This document shows positions 34,735 to 43,330 of a stretch of DNA of 64,000 nt, piece by piece. This DNA comes from Fulvivirga ligni (GTDB taxonomy: Bacteria; Bacteroidota; Bacteroidia; Cytophagales; Cyclobacteriaceae), in assembly GCF_021389935.1 (NCBI RefSeq), contig NZ_CP089979.1:62001-126000 (forward strand), read 5' to 3'. Each line of letters begins with the position of its first letter. Position 1 is the stretch's first letter. Below the pieces are notes generated by a model. That model was given only the letters and a program-made list of their open reading frames with translations. It did not search any database and was not told where the DNA came from. Position numbers and translations under genes: made by a program.

Positions 34735-35454
34735 ATGAATGACCTTATGGATGAAACCACAGATGACTACGGGAGTAATCATTACATACACAGAAGTAAC
34801 TGGTTACGTGCAGCTGTATTAGGTGCGAATGATGGCATTTTGTCTACCGCCAGTTTAGCTATTGGCGTAGCCGCAGCCAGTGCTACCCGTGAACCCGTTT
34901 TACTTTCCGCCACAGCAGGTTTAGTGGCCGGCGCTCTTTCTATGGCGGCTGGAGAATACGTTTCTGTAAGCTCTCAAACTGATATGGAAAAATCAGACAT
35001 TAACCGTGAAAGAGAAGAATTGCGGGATATGCCTGAATTAGAACTACAGAGGTTAGCTGAGATTTATGAGGAAAGGGGCCTATCAAAAGAAACCGCCATG
35101 AAAGTAGCCATGGAGCTCACTGAGCATGATGCTTTGGCTGCTCATGTTAGAGATGAACTAGGAATTAATGATGTAAACAGACCTAACCCACTGCAAGCTG
35201 CCTGGGCATCTGGAGCAGCATTTAGTGCCGGCGGTATTTTACCAGTGCTGGTAGTTTTGTTTATGCCTCTGGAGCATCTTGAATATTATCTCTACGGATT
35301 CTCCATCATATTTCTGATGACCTTGGGATTGTTCGCTGCCAAAAGCGGAGGCTCCAGTAAGAAAAAGGCCATTCTCAGAATCACTTTCTGGGGCACTGTA
35401 ACTATGGGATTGACGGCACTTGTTGGCTATCTGTTTGGCGTTGGAGTAGCATAA
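34735..35454 (+). CDS. VIT1/CCC1-family iron/manganese transporter
   Basis: A 239-residue membrane protein. Start region HRSNWLRAAVLGANDGILSTASLAIGVAAAS is the family hallmark (NWLRA.VLGANDGi.s). Five membrane segments can be drawn, two before and three after a cytosolic charged loop (residues about 85-145, with EKSDINREREEL and ELTEHDALAAHVRDELGI). The family moves Fe2+ or Mn2+ out of the cytosol or into compartments. There is no visible regulator nearby. It is a single gene with a 180-base spacer upstream. Confidence 0.93.
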   Translation: MNDLMDETTDDYGSNHYIHRSNWLRAAVLGANDGILSTASLAIGVAAASATREPVLLSATAGLVAGALSMAAGEYVSVSSQTDMEKSDINREREELRDMPELELQRLAEIYEERGLSKETAMKVAMELTEHDALAAHVRDELGINDVNRPNPLQAAWASGAAFSAGGILPVLVVLFMPLEHLEYYLYGFSIIFLMTLGLFAAKSGGSSKKKAILRITFWGTVTMGLTALVGYLFGVGVA

Positions 35455-35557
35455 TCAACTCTACAATAAAACAAAAAGAAGAAAAATTATACCTCTAAAG
35501 ATACAGGTTCATTAAAAACGTCGTTACTTCAAGACTTACTTGATTAACAACATATTT

Positions 35558-37018
35558 ATGAACTCAAAATTTTATCAACTACTATCATGGTTGCTTCTCG
35601 CATCCGCTATCATCAGTTGTTCCGAAAAAAAAGAAGAAAAATCTGATCTGGTGGAGATTAGTTTTAATGCTCCTTCTTTCAAGAATGCATATTTAGAGCT
35701 CAATAGGTTTAACATGATAAGCTTCGATCCCACTTCACTTGACTCAATCACATTGGACTCATTAGGCAAAGGGAGTGTTAAATTCAATCTTAGCAAACCC
35801 ACTTTTGCAATTCTGAGAATAGATGAAAACTACTTTGATATATATCTGGAAGGCGGTTATAAGTTAGACGCTACATTAAAGACTGATGATGATTTGCTCA
35901 CTATTGCGTATACAGGTAAAGGCGCTGATACCAACAATTATTTGTCAGGCAGCTCTTCCATCAGACAGAAGTTTTATGCTAAAAATCCCACCTGGTGGAC
36001 AAAAAGCAGGACTGAAGCAACGGAAATTTTTAAAAATTTCAAGCAAAATCAGGACGATTACCTCGCTGGTTATTCTGATACCGCTTCTTTAGAGCCGGAC
36101 ATGAAAAAAACGCTCCAAGACAAAATTATAACCAGCCTAATTAGTCTAAAACAGCAATACGGTTTAGTTAATGCTCAGCACACCAAAGAAAGTAGCTCTG
36201 ACTCAACTTCTGATTATATGAAAGTTAATTTCGAAGATATTCCGGCAAACGCTAAATATCTGGAATTGGGCATACTTGAATACGCACAAACACTCGATCT
36301 ATATTTAAGAACAGAGGTTCATGGCAAGCTAGGTGAAAATATGGACATTAAACACATAGATTCTCTTTCAAAACAAAACACAATAAAATCTAACGAGATC
36401 ATCAAGGATTATACAGTACCTAATAATATAAAAGAATTACTTCTTGCCAAAAACATTATGTATTGGCTTGGGTCCGACGGAATAACCTGGAGTTTAGACA
36501 GCATATATAATGAGTATAAAAAACATTATCCAAACTCCGATTACACCGCTGATATTCAGGAGAAATATGAGGAATGGGTGAAAATTTCAAAAGGAAAACC
36601 TGCTCCAGAAATAACGGGCATTACCCAAGCAAATGACACCGTTTCACTAAATCAGCTGAAAGGAAAGGTAGTTTATGTAGATGTATGGGCCACCTGGTGC
36701 CGGCCATGTATAGCGGAATTTCCTCATTACAAAGAGCTCCAGGCACAATTTGAAGGCAATGAAAATGTAGCGTTCTTATTTGTATCTGTTGATGAAAACC
36801 AAGATCAATGGCGTAATTATCTTCAGCAAGAAAAATTACCCGATGGCATATACGTGAATGAAATTCCCATAGCAGGACAGACTGGTATAATGGAAGCATA
36901 TAACATGTGGGGCATTCCAAGGTATATTCTTATTGACAAGGATGGAAAAATAGCCAGCGCCAATACAAAAAGGCCTTCATCTGGAGATGTACCCCAGCTT
37001 ATCCGAGAGCTGTTGTAG
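35558..37018 (+). CDS. TlpA-family thiol-disulfide lipoprotein
   Basis: Starts probably at the second ATG (35558, MNSKFYQ), since that gives a clean signal with lipobox AIISC; the earlier ATG at 35540 adds six residues. The first about 300 mature residues include a beta-sandwich like DUF4369 (ISFNAPSFKNAYLELNRF, ILRIDENYFDIYLEGGYKLD) and a helical middle. The C-terminal thioredoxin fold (about 345-486) has WATWCRPC and the cis-Pro loop WGIPRYILID. Anchored in the membrane facing the periplasm, it probably keeps protein thiols reduced; substrate unknown. Confidence 0.88.
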   Translation: MNSKFYQLLSWLLLASAIISCSEKKEEKSDLVEISFNAPSFKNAYLELNRFNMISFDPTSLDSITLDSLGKGSVKFNLSKPTFAILRIDENYFDIYLEGGYKLDATLKTDDDLLTIAYTGKGADTNNYLSGSSSIRQKFYAKNPTWWTKSRTEATEIFKNFKQNQDDYLAGYSDTASLEPDMKKTLQDKIITSLISLKQQYGLVNAQHTKESSSDSTSDYMKVNFEDIPANAKYLELGILEYAQTLDLYLRTEVHGKLGENMDIKHIDSLSKQNTIKSNEIIKDYTVPNNIKELLLAKNIMYWLGSDGITWSLDSIYNEYKKHYPNSDYTADIQEKYEEWVKISKGKPAPEITGITQANDTVSLNQLKGKVVYVDVWATWCRPCIAEFPHYKELQAQFEGNENVAFLFVSVDENQDQWRNYLQQEKLPDGIYVNEIPIAGQTGIMEAYNMWGIPRYILIDKDGKIASANTKRPSSGDVPQLIRELL

Positions 37019-37024
37019 AAGTTT

Positions 37025-37074
37025 AAAGCCCATGATTAAAGTGCCTATTTCAAGGCTCCTTAATCATGGGCTTT
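37025..37074 (+). terminator. Terminator after the TlpA-like gene
   Basis: A perfect 15-bp stem (37025-37039 with 37060-37074; AAAGCCCATGATTAA and complement) lies 7 bases after the stop. It also faces the convergent gene at 37098. Confidence 0.8.
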
Positions 37075-37097
37075 CACTATCCCCACATCACACTCTC

Positions 37098-37571
37098 TCA
37101 ATTATAATATATCTGATTATCAGGCACCCTGAGTAATATATAGGCATGCTGATAATCATCCTGAAATTCCATTTTAGCACCGAGCCGTTTCATCAGCCTC
37201 TCCAGTATATAGCACTCAGCAAAATCATCTGAAATGCACTTGCCATTAGCACGCTTAAAGGAGCCTAACTTTTTCGAAGTCTTCTTAATAGTGCTTATAA
37301 TCAGATTATCAGGCCTTTCCTTATCTACACTTAATTCCGAAACACTAGAGTCAGCCATGCTAATAGATCGATTGATCAATATTTGTTTCACAGTAAGCTC
37401 CAAAACATTCTCATTTACCTGCCAGTGCAAGTCAGGCTTTATGAGGTTATTAACCTTGATATCATAATATCTACTTGCCTTGAGTAGTTTTTTCACGTTT
37501 TCCACCGCGGCCTTAATATTCACAAGCCTCTCCATAATTACCACTTTCAATCGTAATCTATTCTTTGCCAA
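37098..37571 (-). CDS. Small protein with a possible degenerate HATPase-like fold
   Basis: A 157-residue cytosolic protein. The second half looks like a histidine-kinase ATPase domain stripped of its nucleotide boxes: ENVLELTVKQILINRSI at the position of the N-box helix, DNLIISTIKKTSKK as the D-box strand, and ECYILERLMKRLGAKMEF followed by HAYILLRVP as the G2-box region and final strand. The key Asn, Asp and Gly residues are not clearly kept. This is my reading by eye; it may be unrelated. A long AT-rich spacer of 269 bases follows it on the right, with no gene seen. Confidence 0.5.
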   Translation of the reverse strand: MAKNRLRLKVVIMERLVNIKAAVENVKKLLKASRYYDIKVNNLIKPDLHWQVNENVLELTVKQILINRSISMADSSVSELSVDKERPDNLIISTIKKTSKKLGSFKRANGKCISDDFAECYILERLMKRLGAKMEFQDDYQHAYILLRVPDNQIYYN

Positions 37572-37840
37572 CCAACCACTTCTGATTTAAAACACGCTTA
37601 TTCCATATCCAAATTTTATACCTTGATATTCTATGATATGCAATCAATAATTTTCGGGGCTAAAAACGATTTAGTAGAATAGACATTTCGACTCATCATG
37701 TTCCGAGAAATAGAAAATTTCCATTATATGGACAAATACCTCCTCTTTTTGTAATTACAATACACCTGAAAATGTCGCGTTTTTACAATTCCCTCAAAAA
37801 CACTATCGCCATCTTTGGAATAAATTAATCTCCTCAAACC

Positions 37841-38494
37841 ATGGAAACTTTAAGTAAGAGCGAACTTCAAGAACTAGAAAAGCAACTGAGCTGTCCATCG
37901 GGCGATATGGGGCTGGAGGTTGGAAGGCGAATGCATGACTCAAATATTAATATGACTTTGAACACCTTATCTGAAATGCAGCTGGCTGCAGGAATGAAGA
38001 TATTGGAGATAGGTCATGGAAATTCTCAACATGCACATATGGCACTCAAAGAAGCCAGCAACCTTCATTACTGCGGACTAGAAATCTCTGTTACCATGCA
38101 TAATGAAGCAATTAAGATAAACAAGGAGTTAATTGGAAAGGGAAAGGCCAGCTTTCACCTTTACCAGGGAGACAAAATACCCTTTAAAACCAATAGTTTT
38201 GACAGAGTTTTCACCGTGAACACCATCTATTTCTGGAGAAACCCTACCGCTCTGCTACAAGAAATAGAAAGGGTACTAAAGCCTGGAGGGCAATGCCTTA
38301 TCACCTATGCTCAGAAAGACTTTATGAAAAAGCTCCCTTTTGTCGGGCATCAGTTCTGGCTTTATGACAATGAAGAGGTGAGGAAATTGGTTGAGGGTAC
38401 TGACATGAATATTTCCAAGATTATTAACATTACAGAAGATACTCCAGCTGGTGGAAATCGAAGGTACTCTATTGCCAAGCTCATAAAGTCATAA
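37841..38494 (+). CDS. Class I SAM-dependent methyltransferase
   Basis: A 217-residue methyltransferase. Motif I is KILEIGHGNSQHAHMA (SAM-binding loop), with GLEIS at the end of strand 2, the acidic FKTNSFDRVFTVNTIYFW strand 4, and the VLKPGGQCLITY motif after strand 4/helix. Substrate is not shown; such free-standing types act on small molecules or quinone and lipid heads. A catctttg and TTTTTG pair in the upstream spacer (about 37746 and 37811) may be its promoter. Followed by an AraC gene on the same strand (77 bases). Confidence 0.88.
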   Translation: METLSKSELQELEKQLSCPSGDMGLEVGRRMHDSNINMTLNTLSEMQLAAGMKILEIGHGNSQHAHMALKEASNLHYCGLEISVTMHNEAIKINKELIGKGKASFHLYQGDKIPFKTNSFDRVFTVNTIYFWRNPTALLQEIERVLKPGGQCLITYAQKDFMKKLPFVGHQFWLYDNEEVRKLVEGTDMNISKIINITEDTPAGGNRRYSIAKLIKS

Positions 38495-38571
38495 CTCTTA
38501 TCATCTTCTACAGTCGTTATTTCGTTAATAAGAGACTAGATCAGCATTAAAATTTTAATCTTTTTGAAATT

Positions 38572-39330
38572 ATGACGGATGCTTTTGCTAAAAAATATTT
38601 TGACGATATCTTAATCATTGAAAACAATAGCAATGATTCCTTCACTCAGATAGTTTATCCCGAGAATCGCGTAATTCTTGGCTGCATCATCAAAAACGAC
38701 ATCTCCGAGATTATAAATGATCAGTTACTTCAACTACCCACTTTCACAATTGATGGCCAGTTAACACATCACAAAAAATATTTAGTTTCACCTGGAAATA
38801 AAATTTTACTCGTAAAATTTAAGCCATATACCGCTTCTTTATTTTTCCCTAACCTTCATGAGACCGTCAACCTAACGGTTTCATTGTTAGAATTCATTTC
38901 TACTTCCAGGTATAATAGATTGGAAGATGCATTTATGAATAACAGCAATCACACCAGTGTCATTGTTGATTTTTTACAACGACATTTAAAATCTGGTCAG
39001 GCAGATGAATCCATAATTCAGGCCATCAAGCTTGCAGCGTATACCAAAGGACAAATGAATGTGAATGAATTAGCTCGCTGCATTGCCCTTAGTAAAAGAA
39101 GCTTCCAGAGAAGGTTCAAAGCTAGTACTGGAATCACAGCGAAGATATTTTTAAGAAATATTAGGTTTCAACACTCCGTAAACCTTCTTCAAACTCAGCA
39201 AAACCTAAGTGACATAACACATTTCAGCGGTTACTACGATCAACCTCACTTTATCCGTGAATTCAAAAGTATTACAGGAATCACACCAAGAAAATATAAA
39301 TCCGAATTTGTCACTTCTGTACAATTATAA
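38572..39330 (+). CDS. AraC-family transcriptional regulator
   Basis: A 252-residue regulator with an N-terminal beta-rich sensor and the AraC double helix-turn-helix at about residues 155-250: VNELARCIALSKRSFQRRFKASTGITAKIF, then HFSGYYDQPHFIREFKSITGITPRKY, which carries the 'Q.HFiReFk...G.tP' signature. Ligand unknown. It lies between the methyltransferase and a small lipoprotein on the same strand and may control both. Confidence 0.9.
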   Translation: MTDAFAKKYFDDILIIENNSNDSFTQIVYPENRVILGCIIKNDISEIINDQLLQLPTFTIDGQLTHHKKYLVSPGNKILLVKFKPYTASLFFPNLHETVNLTVSLLEFISTSRYNRLEDAFMNNSNHTSVIVDFLQRHLKSGQADESIIQAIKLAAYTKGQMNVNELARCIALSKRSFQRRFKASTGITAKIFLRNIRFQHSVNLLQTQQNLSDITHFSGYYDQPHFIREFKSITGITPRKYKSEFVTSVQL

Positions 39331-39374
39331 CTTTAACCCTGTCTGTAATTTAAGGACAACAAAATTCAAGAGTT

Positions 39375-39848
39375 ATGAAAAAACTGATCCTTATAATACT
39401 GATGATCTTACAAATCACCAGTTGCACTGACATTACCTCAAACAACGAGAAAGAAGATCCAACACTTCAAGAAGCAAGGCTGGAGATAAAAAACAGTAAT
39501 ACACTTTATTGGCAAGCATTCTCAAAAGGGGATCCAAATCTATTCATTAATCGCTATGCCTCTGATGCATGTATTATGGCACCGAATGCAGCTTCCATGT
39601 GCGGCAAAGATGCTGCTAAACTCTTTTTTCAGATTGCATATGACTCAATGGCTGTTCGAGATGGAAAATTCACTACCACCGAGCTCTATGGTATGGGTAA
39701 TTATGTTGCCGAAAATGGACTTTTCGAATTAAGAGACGCAAATGATGGGATTATTGACAATGGCAAATACCTTGTTCTATGGAAAAAAACAGATCAAGGA
39801 TGGAAAATGTACCGGGATAGTTTCAGCAGTAATAATCCGATATATTAA
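39375..39848 (+). CDS. DUF4440/SnoaL-like lipoprotein
   Basis: A 157-residue lipoprotein: lipobox LQITSC (Cys about 17), then an NTF2-like fold with TLYWQAFSKGDPNLFINRYASDACIMAPN, MAVRDGKFTTTELYGMGNYVAENGLFELRD and an end WKKTDQGWKMYRDSFSSN. Members have enzyme or binding roles, mostly unknown. Starts 44 bases after the AraC stop, same strand, so co-transcription is likely. Confidence 0.82.
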   Translation: MKKLILIILMILQITSCTDITSNNEKEDPTLQEARLEIKNSNTLYWQAFSKGDPNLFINRYASDACIMAPNAASMCGKDAAKLFFQIAYDSMAVRDGKFTTTELYGMGNYVAENGLFELRDANDGIIDNGKYLVLWKKTDQGWKMYRDSFSSNNPIY

Positions 39849-39886
39849 TCCCCATGCTTCCCCGCCACTTCACCTAAAGAATAACT

Positions 39887-40168
39887 TTAGCTATATCTTT
39901 CAAATAACTTCTCTTGCATTTCAGGGTATCGCACCAAATTGGATATATATTTAATAGATTTCATCTTCTTAATATGTTTTTCAATTTGGAGTGCCTGAGA
40001 TTTACTCATGCCTTCCATCTTAAAATACAGCTCCCAAGGTCTTCCTCGTTTAGTCCAATTATTATTAATTAAGGAATTATGGTAATCCAGACGCAAAGAT
40101 ACATCAGATGAATATCCGATATAAAACTTATCTATAGATGCGGAGTATAAAATGTAAACGCTATACAT
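39887..40168 (-). CDS. GIY-YIG nuclease-domain protein
   Basis: A 93-residue single-domain GIY-YIG protein: SVYILYSASIDKFYIGYSSDVSLRLDYHN carries the two tripeptides and the Arg; the Glu in QALQIEKHIKKMKS is the metal ligand. It is the common short UPF0213-like form found in many copies in Bacteroidota, likely a DNA structure-specific nuclease of unknown role. It is a single gene facing the lipoprotein. Confidence 0.9.
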   Translation of the reverse strand: MYSVYILYSASIDKFYIGYSSDVSLRLDYHNSLINNNWTKRGRPWELYFKMEGMSKSQALQIEKHIKKMKSIKYISNLVRYPEMQEKLFERYS

Positions 40169-40224
40169 AACGTGAAATGCAAATCTTCACATTAAGTTAG
40201 TAAGAAAATAGAAAGCCGTAAAAC

Positions 40225-40260
40225 AAAAAAGCCTGATTCCGATAGCTATCGAAATCAGGC
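40225..40260 (-). terminator. Terminator of tRNA-Asn
   Basis: Read leftward: a 30-base hairpin (40231-40260; GCCTGATT arms around CGATAGCTATCG) followed by a T run. It lies 8 bases beyond the 3' end of tRNA-Asn. The flanking A/T runs on both sides could make it work in both directions. Confidence 0.85.
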
Positions 40261-40268
40261 TTTTTTTG

Positions 40269-40342
40269 CTCCCCCTCTTGGGCTCGAACCAAGGACCTAC
40301 TGATTAACAGTCAGCCGCTCTAACCAACTGAGCTAAGGGGGA
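40269..40342 (-). tRNA. tRNA-Asn, anticodon GTT
   Basis: A complete 74-base cloverleaf on the minus strand: acceptor TCCCCCT/AGGGGGA, discriminator G, loop CTGTTAA with anticodon GTT, T-loop TTCGAGC. The CCA end is not encoded. A terminator follows 8 bases later. Confidence 0.95.
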
Positions 40343-40439
40343 GTGATGTGTTTCCCTCAAATGGGAGTGCAATTCTACGTCTTCGTTTTTTAATTTGCAA
40401 CAATTATTTTCAAAAAATTTTAAAAATTTTTTTTTGTTG

Positions 40440-41678
40440 TTACAAGAGGATATAGAAATACACTAGCGAGAACAAAATTAAGAATATAAGACCTAAAATA
40501 CCTAATATTTTCAGCCATTGTGGTGGTCTAAATTGCTCATCCACTTCAGATGAAAAGATGGCCTTGTAATTAAGAAATGCAGCAAATGGCGCAATGATGA
40601 ATGATACAATGGTTGCCATATCCACCAGACTCTTTAAATCATTCAAAAAACGAGATATAATTAAATAAGAACCCACCGCCAGCAGGATGATCCATACATA
40701 ATAGCTTACCCTTCTTTTTCCTTCAAACAGCAATAAAACGATGCGATCCATAGTTCTCCCATAACCATCTAGCACAGTGATAGAAGTACTGAACATTGTG
40801 CTAAAAGCAGCACTAGCTATAATGATATAACTCCAATCGCCGATGGATTCTGTATAAAGACCGATTAACTGCCCCGCAAACAAAGAAGCACTATTAGAAA
40901 ACTCTATCCCTGATCCATACATTACCAAAGCACCTAGTGATAAAAAGATCACAGCTAGTACGGCGGTAATAATATAGCCTAAATTAAAATCCAGCAATGT
41001 TTCCTTTTTGGTAGGCCTATAACCGGTTTGCTCTACTCTTGCCTCTGCCCACAGGCCCGTCCACACAGACATATCTACGGCAGTAGGCATCCACCCCATC
41101 AGCGCTATCAGGAAAACTATTCCTCCGGTAGACATCACCTCCATAGGTACAAAACCATTGACAGGCTCACTTCTTCCATTGAGCAATGCGGCTACCACGG
41201 CAGTAATGGTAGAAATTAAAAGCACTATGCTTACCACCTTCAACAATCCATCCATGGCGCTGTATTTTCCACTGGCTAATATCAGCACACTAACAGCGAA
41301 TATTATAGCAGCCCAAATATCTGCGGAAAGATCTATTCCGAGTAAATTACCTAGTAAGCCGGCAGCCACAAAAGTTACTGCTGCACTCACGATGAACATG
41401 GTGGCCAGTGTCATAAAAGCATAGATCCATAGAATCCATTTACCCTGTTTATAATAGCCATCTAATATACTCTTGCCAGTGGCGCTGGTATAGCGAGATG
41501 AAAATTCAAAGAAGGGGTATTTAAATAGGTTGGCAGCTAATACCGCTATTAAGAGGGTAAAACCATAATCTGCACCTGCTCTGGTAGATTGAACTAAGTG
41601 AGAAACACCGATACACATACCAGCAAACACAATCCCAGGACCTAATGTCTTGAGAAAGTTCTTAAGCTTATAATTCAT
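40440..41678 (-). CDS. Nramp-family divalent metal transporter
   Basis: A 412-residue membrane protein with about 11 helices of the LeuT fold. The family start PGIVFAGMCIGVSHLVQSTRAGADYGF is close to the DPGN-type metal site of Nramp/MntH, but the classical DPGN is not seen; here the matching place reads GVSHLVQ. Such divergent members are a known branch (Nramp-related) that may carry Mg2+ or other substrate; Mn2+/Fe2+ cannot be assumed. It diverges from hsp20 across a 208-base spacer with two palindromes. Single gene. Confidence 0.85.
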   Translation of the reverse strand: MNYKLKNFLKTLGPGIVFAGMCIGVSHLVQSTRAGADYGFTLLIAVLAANLFKYPFFEFSSRYTSATGKSILDGYYKQGKWILWIYAFMTLATMFIVSAAVTFVAAGLLGNLLGIDLSADIWAAIIFAVSVLILASGKYSAMDGLLKVVSIVLLISTITAVVAALLNGRSEPVNGFVPMEVMSTGGIVFLIALMGWMPTAVDMSVWTGLWAEARVEQTGYRPTKKETLLDFNLGYIITAVLAVIFLSLGALVMYGSGIEFSNSASLFAGQLIGLYTESIGDWSYIIIASAAFSTMFSTSITVLDGYGRTMDRIVLLLFEGKRRVSYYVWIILLAVGSYLIISRFLNDLKSLVDMATIVSFIIAPFAAFLNYKAIFSSEVDEQFRPPQWLKILGILGLIFLILFSLVYFYILL

Positions 41679-41734
41679 GAGAGTAGCTAAAATTAAAAGC
41701 TGAATATAGAAATTATAATTTTGACATCAAATAA

Positions 41735-41787
41735 GACATTATGTCATTATTTATTTTGCGTAATTACGATAAATCAGACTTTATGTC
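41735..41787. promoter_or_regulatory. Two related palindromes (putative operators)
   Basis: GACATTATGTC (41735-41745, perfect palindrome) and GACTTTATGTC (41777-41787, near-perfect) stand 42 bases apart, each followed by ATTA, in the spacer between the Nramp-type and hsp20 genes. Equal spacing of four helical turns suggests a protein bound on one face. Regulator unknown; a metal-responsive or stress repressor is possible. Confidence 0.5.
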
Positions 41788-41886
41788 ATTAAATATCGTG
41801 AAACTTCTTAGAAAATTGGCTTGGTACAGTTTTCACTATAGATGAATTAAACATTAAAAATTTAGAAACTAAAAATATTAAATATC

Positions 41887-42303
41887 ATGACATTAGTAAG
41901 ATACAACCCGCTTAACGATTTCGTTTCAGGAACATTTGGTGATGTTATCGAAAATTTCATCAAAGAAGGAAATAGAGGAAAATCATTTACACCTGCTATT
42001 GATGTATTCAAAACTGAAAACAACATTGAGCTACACGTTTATGCTCCAGGGGTTGACAAAAACAATTTTAATATTGATCTGAACGATGAGATTTTAACCA
42101 TCTCTGGTGCCAGAACTATCAGTGATGACTTAAAGAAGAATGCTACTCAAATAGAGTCACACTACGGTGAATTCAAGAGATCATTCAAATTATCAGGTGA
42201 GATTAACACTGAGAAGATTGAAGCAAAATATGAAAATGGTGTATTGATTTTAAACTTACCACTTACACCTAAGAAAGAAGCAAAAGTGATTAAGGTTAGT
42301 TAA
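41887..42303 (+). CDS. Hsp20/alpha-crystallin small heat-shock protein
   Basis: A 138-residue holdase chaperone. An N-terminal arm (RYNPLNDFVSGTFGDV) leads the crystallin domain (about 35-125): FTPAIDVFKTENNIELHVYAPGV, DEILTISGAR, GEFKRSFKLSG, and the A.YENGVLILNLP end; the short C-tail KEAKVIKVS carries the IxV motif used for oligomer contact. It diverges from the Nramp gene; the palindromes lie 100 bases upstream. A terminator follows the stop. Confidence 0.95.
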   Translation: MTLVRYNPLNDFVSGTFGDVIENFIKEGNRGKSFTPAIDVFKTENNIELHVYAPGVDKNNFNIDLNDEILTISGARTISDDLKKNATQIESHYGEFKRSFKLSGEINTEKIEAKYENGVLILNLPLTPKKEAKVIKVS

Positions 42304-42331
42304 TAGAGTTGTTGAGATGTTGAGTAAAAGA

Positions 42332-42360
42332 AAAGGCAGCCTAAGGGCTGCCTTTCTTCA
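42332..42360 (+). terminator. Terminator after hsp20
   Basis: AAAGGCAGCC pairs with GGCTGCCTTT around a 4-base loop (42332-42355), followed by TTCATTT. It lies 29 bases after the hsp20 stop and also faces the convergent gene at 42381. Confidence 0.75.
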
Positions 42361-42380
42361 TTTCAAATATGATTGATAAA

Positions 42381-43268
42381 CTAGTTTGCTAAATCATTTC
42401 TTACCGCGAAATCCAGATAAGCAATTTTATAGGTCTCCACATCAGGAGCTAACTCAATGGCATTTTCATAGCTCGATACCGCATCAAGTATAAGTCCATT
42501 TTCCTCATAAAAGCCAGCCAAAATAAATTGGTTCAATGCACTTTTCTCATCTATCTGACTTTTGAGATCATTTAAAGAGGTCTCCACTTTCTCAAGATCA
42601 TCTCCCTTTAAACGTTTGATAGCAAATACAGACGACTCCCTGGAACCATCTTTAGTTGAAACGTAAACAAGAATCACATTTTGATTCTTCAACTTTTCAC
42701 CATTTAAATCTAAGTCAACCTTAGTATCACTTGTAGTAAATGTTTGAAGAACATCATCAAACATGTTAGTAAGTGTAACTACATACTGAGCAGAGTTATT
42801 TAAAGAGTCCCATCTAATCAAGACTGAATTGTTATACACATATCCAGTGCTAGGTAGATACACTTTTATATTGGATATTTCTCGAGTTACTGATCCAGTG
42901 CTCTTTAATCTGTTTTTTTGACTTTCCGCCGTCATTTTACTGAGCACAAAATCTGCATACTTACTGGCAACGCTCGATGAGCTCTTTCCAACTTTCTCCT
43001 CAAGCTCCTTCACTTTATAAGTGCCTGCGGTTTTTAACTCTAAGGTTTTACCAGTACTGTGTACCAAACCTAGATACGAGTCTTTAGCTAGTGTTACTTC
43101 ATCAGCCGAATGCAAAGACGCCCCTGTTTTAACGGACATCCATTCAGAACCACTTTTAAATTTATTATCTCCTTTATTCGCTAATACCTTAAAAGTATAA
43201 TTCTGTCCATGAGCCAACCCTACTATAAATAGCAGTAGAACCAGGTTTAAAAGACTAAATTTCTTCAT
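42381..43268 (-). CDS. FecR-like domain secreted protein with C-terminal helical repeat
   Basis: Started at ATG 43268 (MKKFSLLN), which gives a clean signal peptide; the frame stays open 13 codons more upstream. 295 residues: a FecR-like beta domain in the first part (SEWMSVKTGASLHSADEVTLAKDSYLGLVHS, LELKTAGTYKV), a middle Ig/fibronectin-like domain (STGYVYNNSVLIRWDSLNNSAQYVVTL), and a TPR-like end (NQFILAGFYEENGLILDAVSSYENAIELAPD). It follows the CHASE2 gene by 62 bases on the same strand; together they look like a surface sensing pair. Function unknown. Confidence 0.75.
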   Translation of the reverse strand: MKKFSLLNLVLLLFIVGLAHGQNYTFKVLANKGDNKFKSGSEWMSVKTGASLHSADEVTLAKDSYLGLVHSTGKTLELKTAGTYKVKELEEKVGKSSSSVASKYADFVLSKMTAESQKNRLKSTGSVTREISNIKVYLPSTGYVYNNSVLIRWDSLNNSAQYVVTLTNMFDDVLQTFTTSDTKVDLDLNGEKLKNQNVILVYVSTKDGSRESSVFAIKRLKGDDLEKVETSLNDLKSQIDEKSALNQFILAGFYEENGLILDAVSSYENAIELAPDVETYKIAYLDFAVRNDLAN

Positions 43269-43330
43269 GGAAGTTATATTTAAATATTTTGTTATTTTGT
43301 CAAACAATATTACATTGCAAGGTTACACAT

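Noticed and set aside
37572-37840. Possible small gene in the spacer before the methyltransferase
   Set aside because: AT-rich, no open frame with convincing codon content on either strand; only promoter-like words seen.
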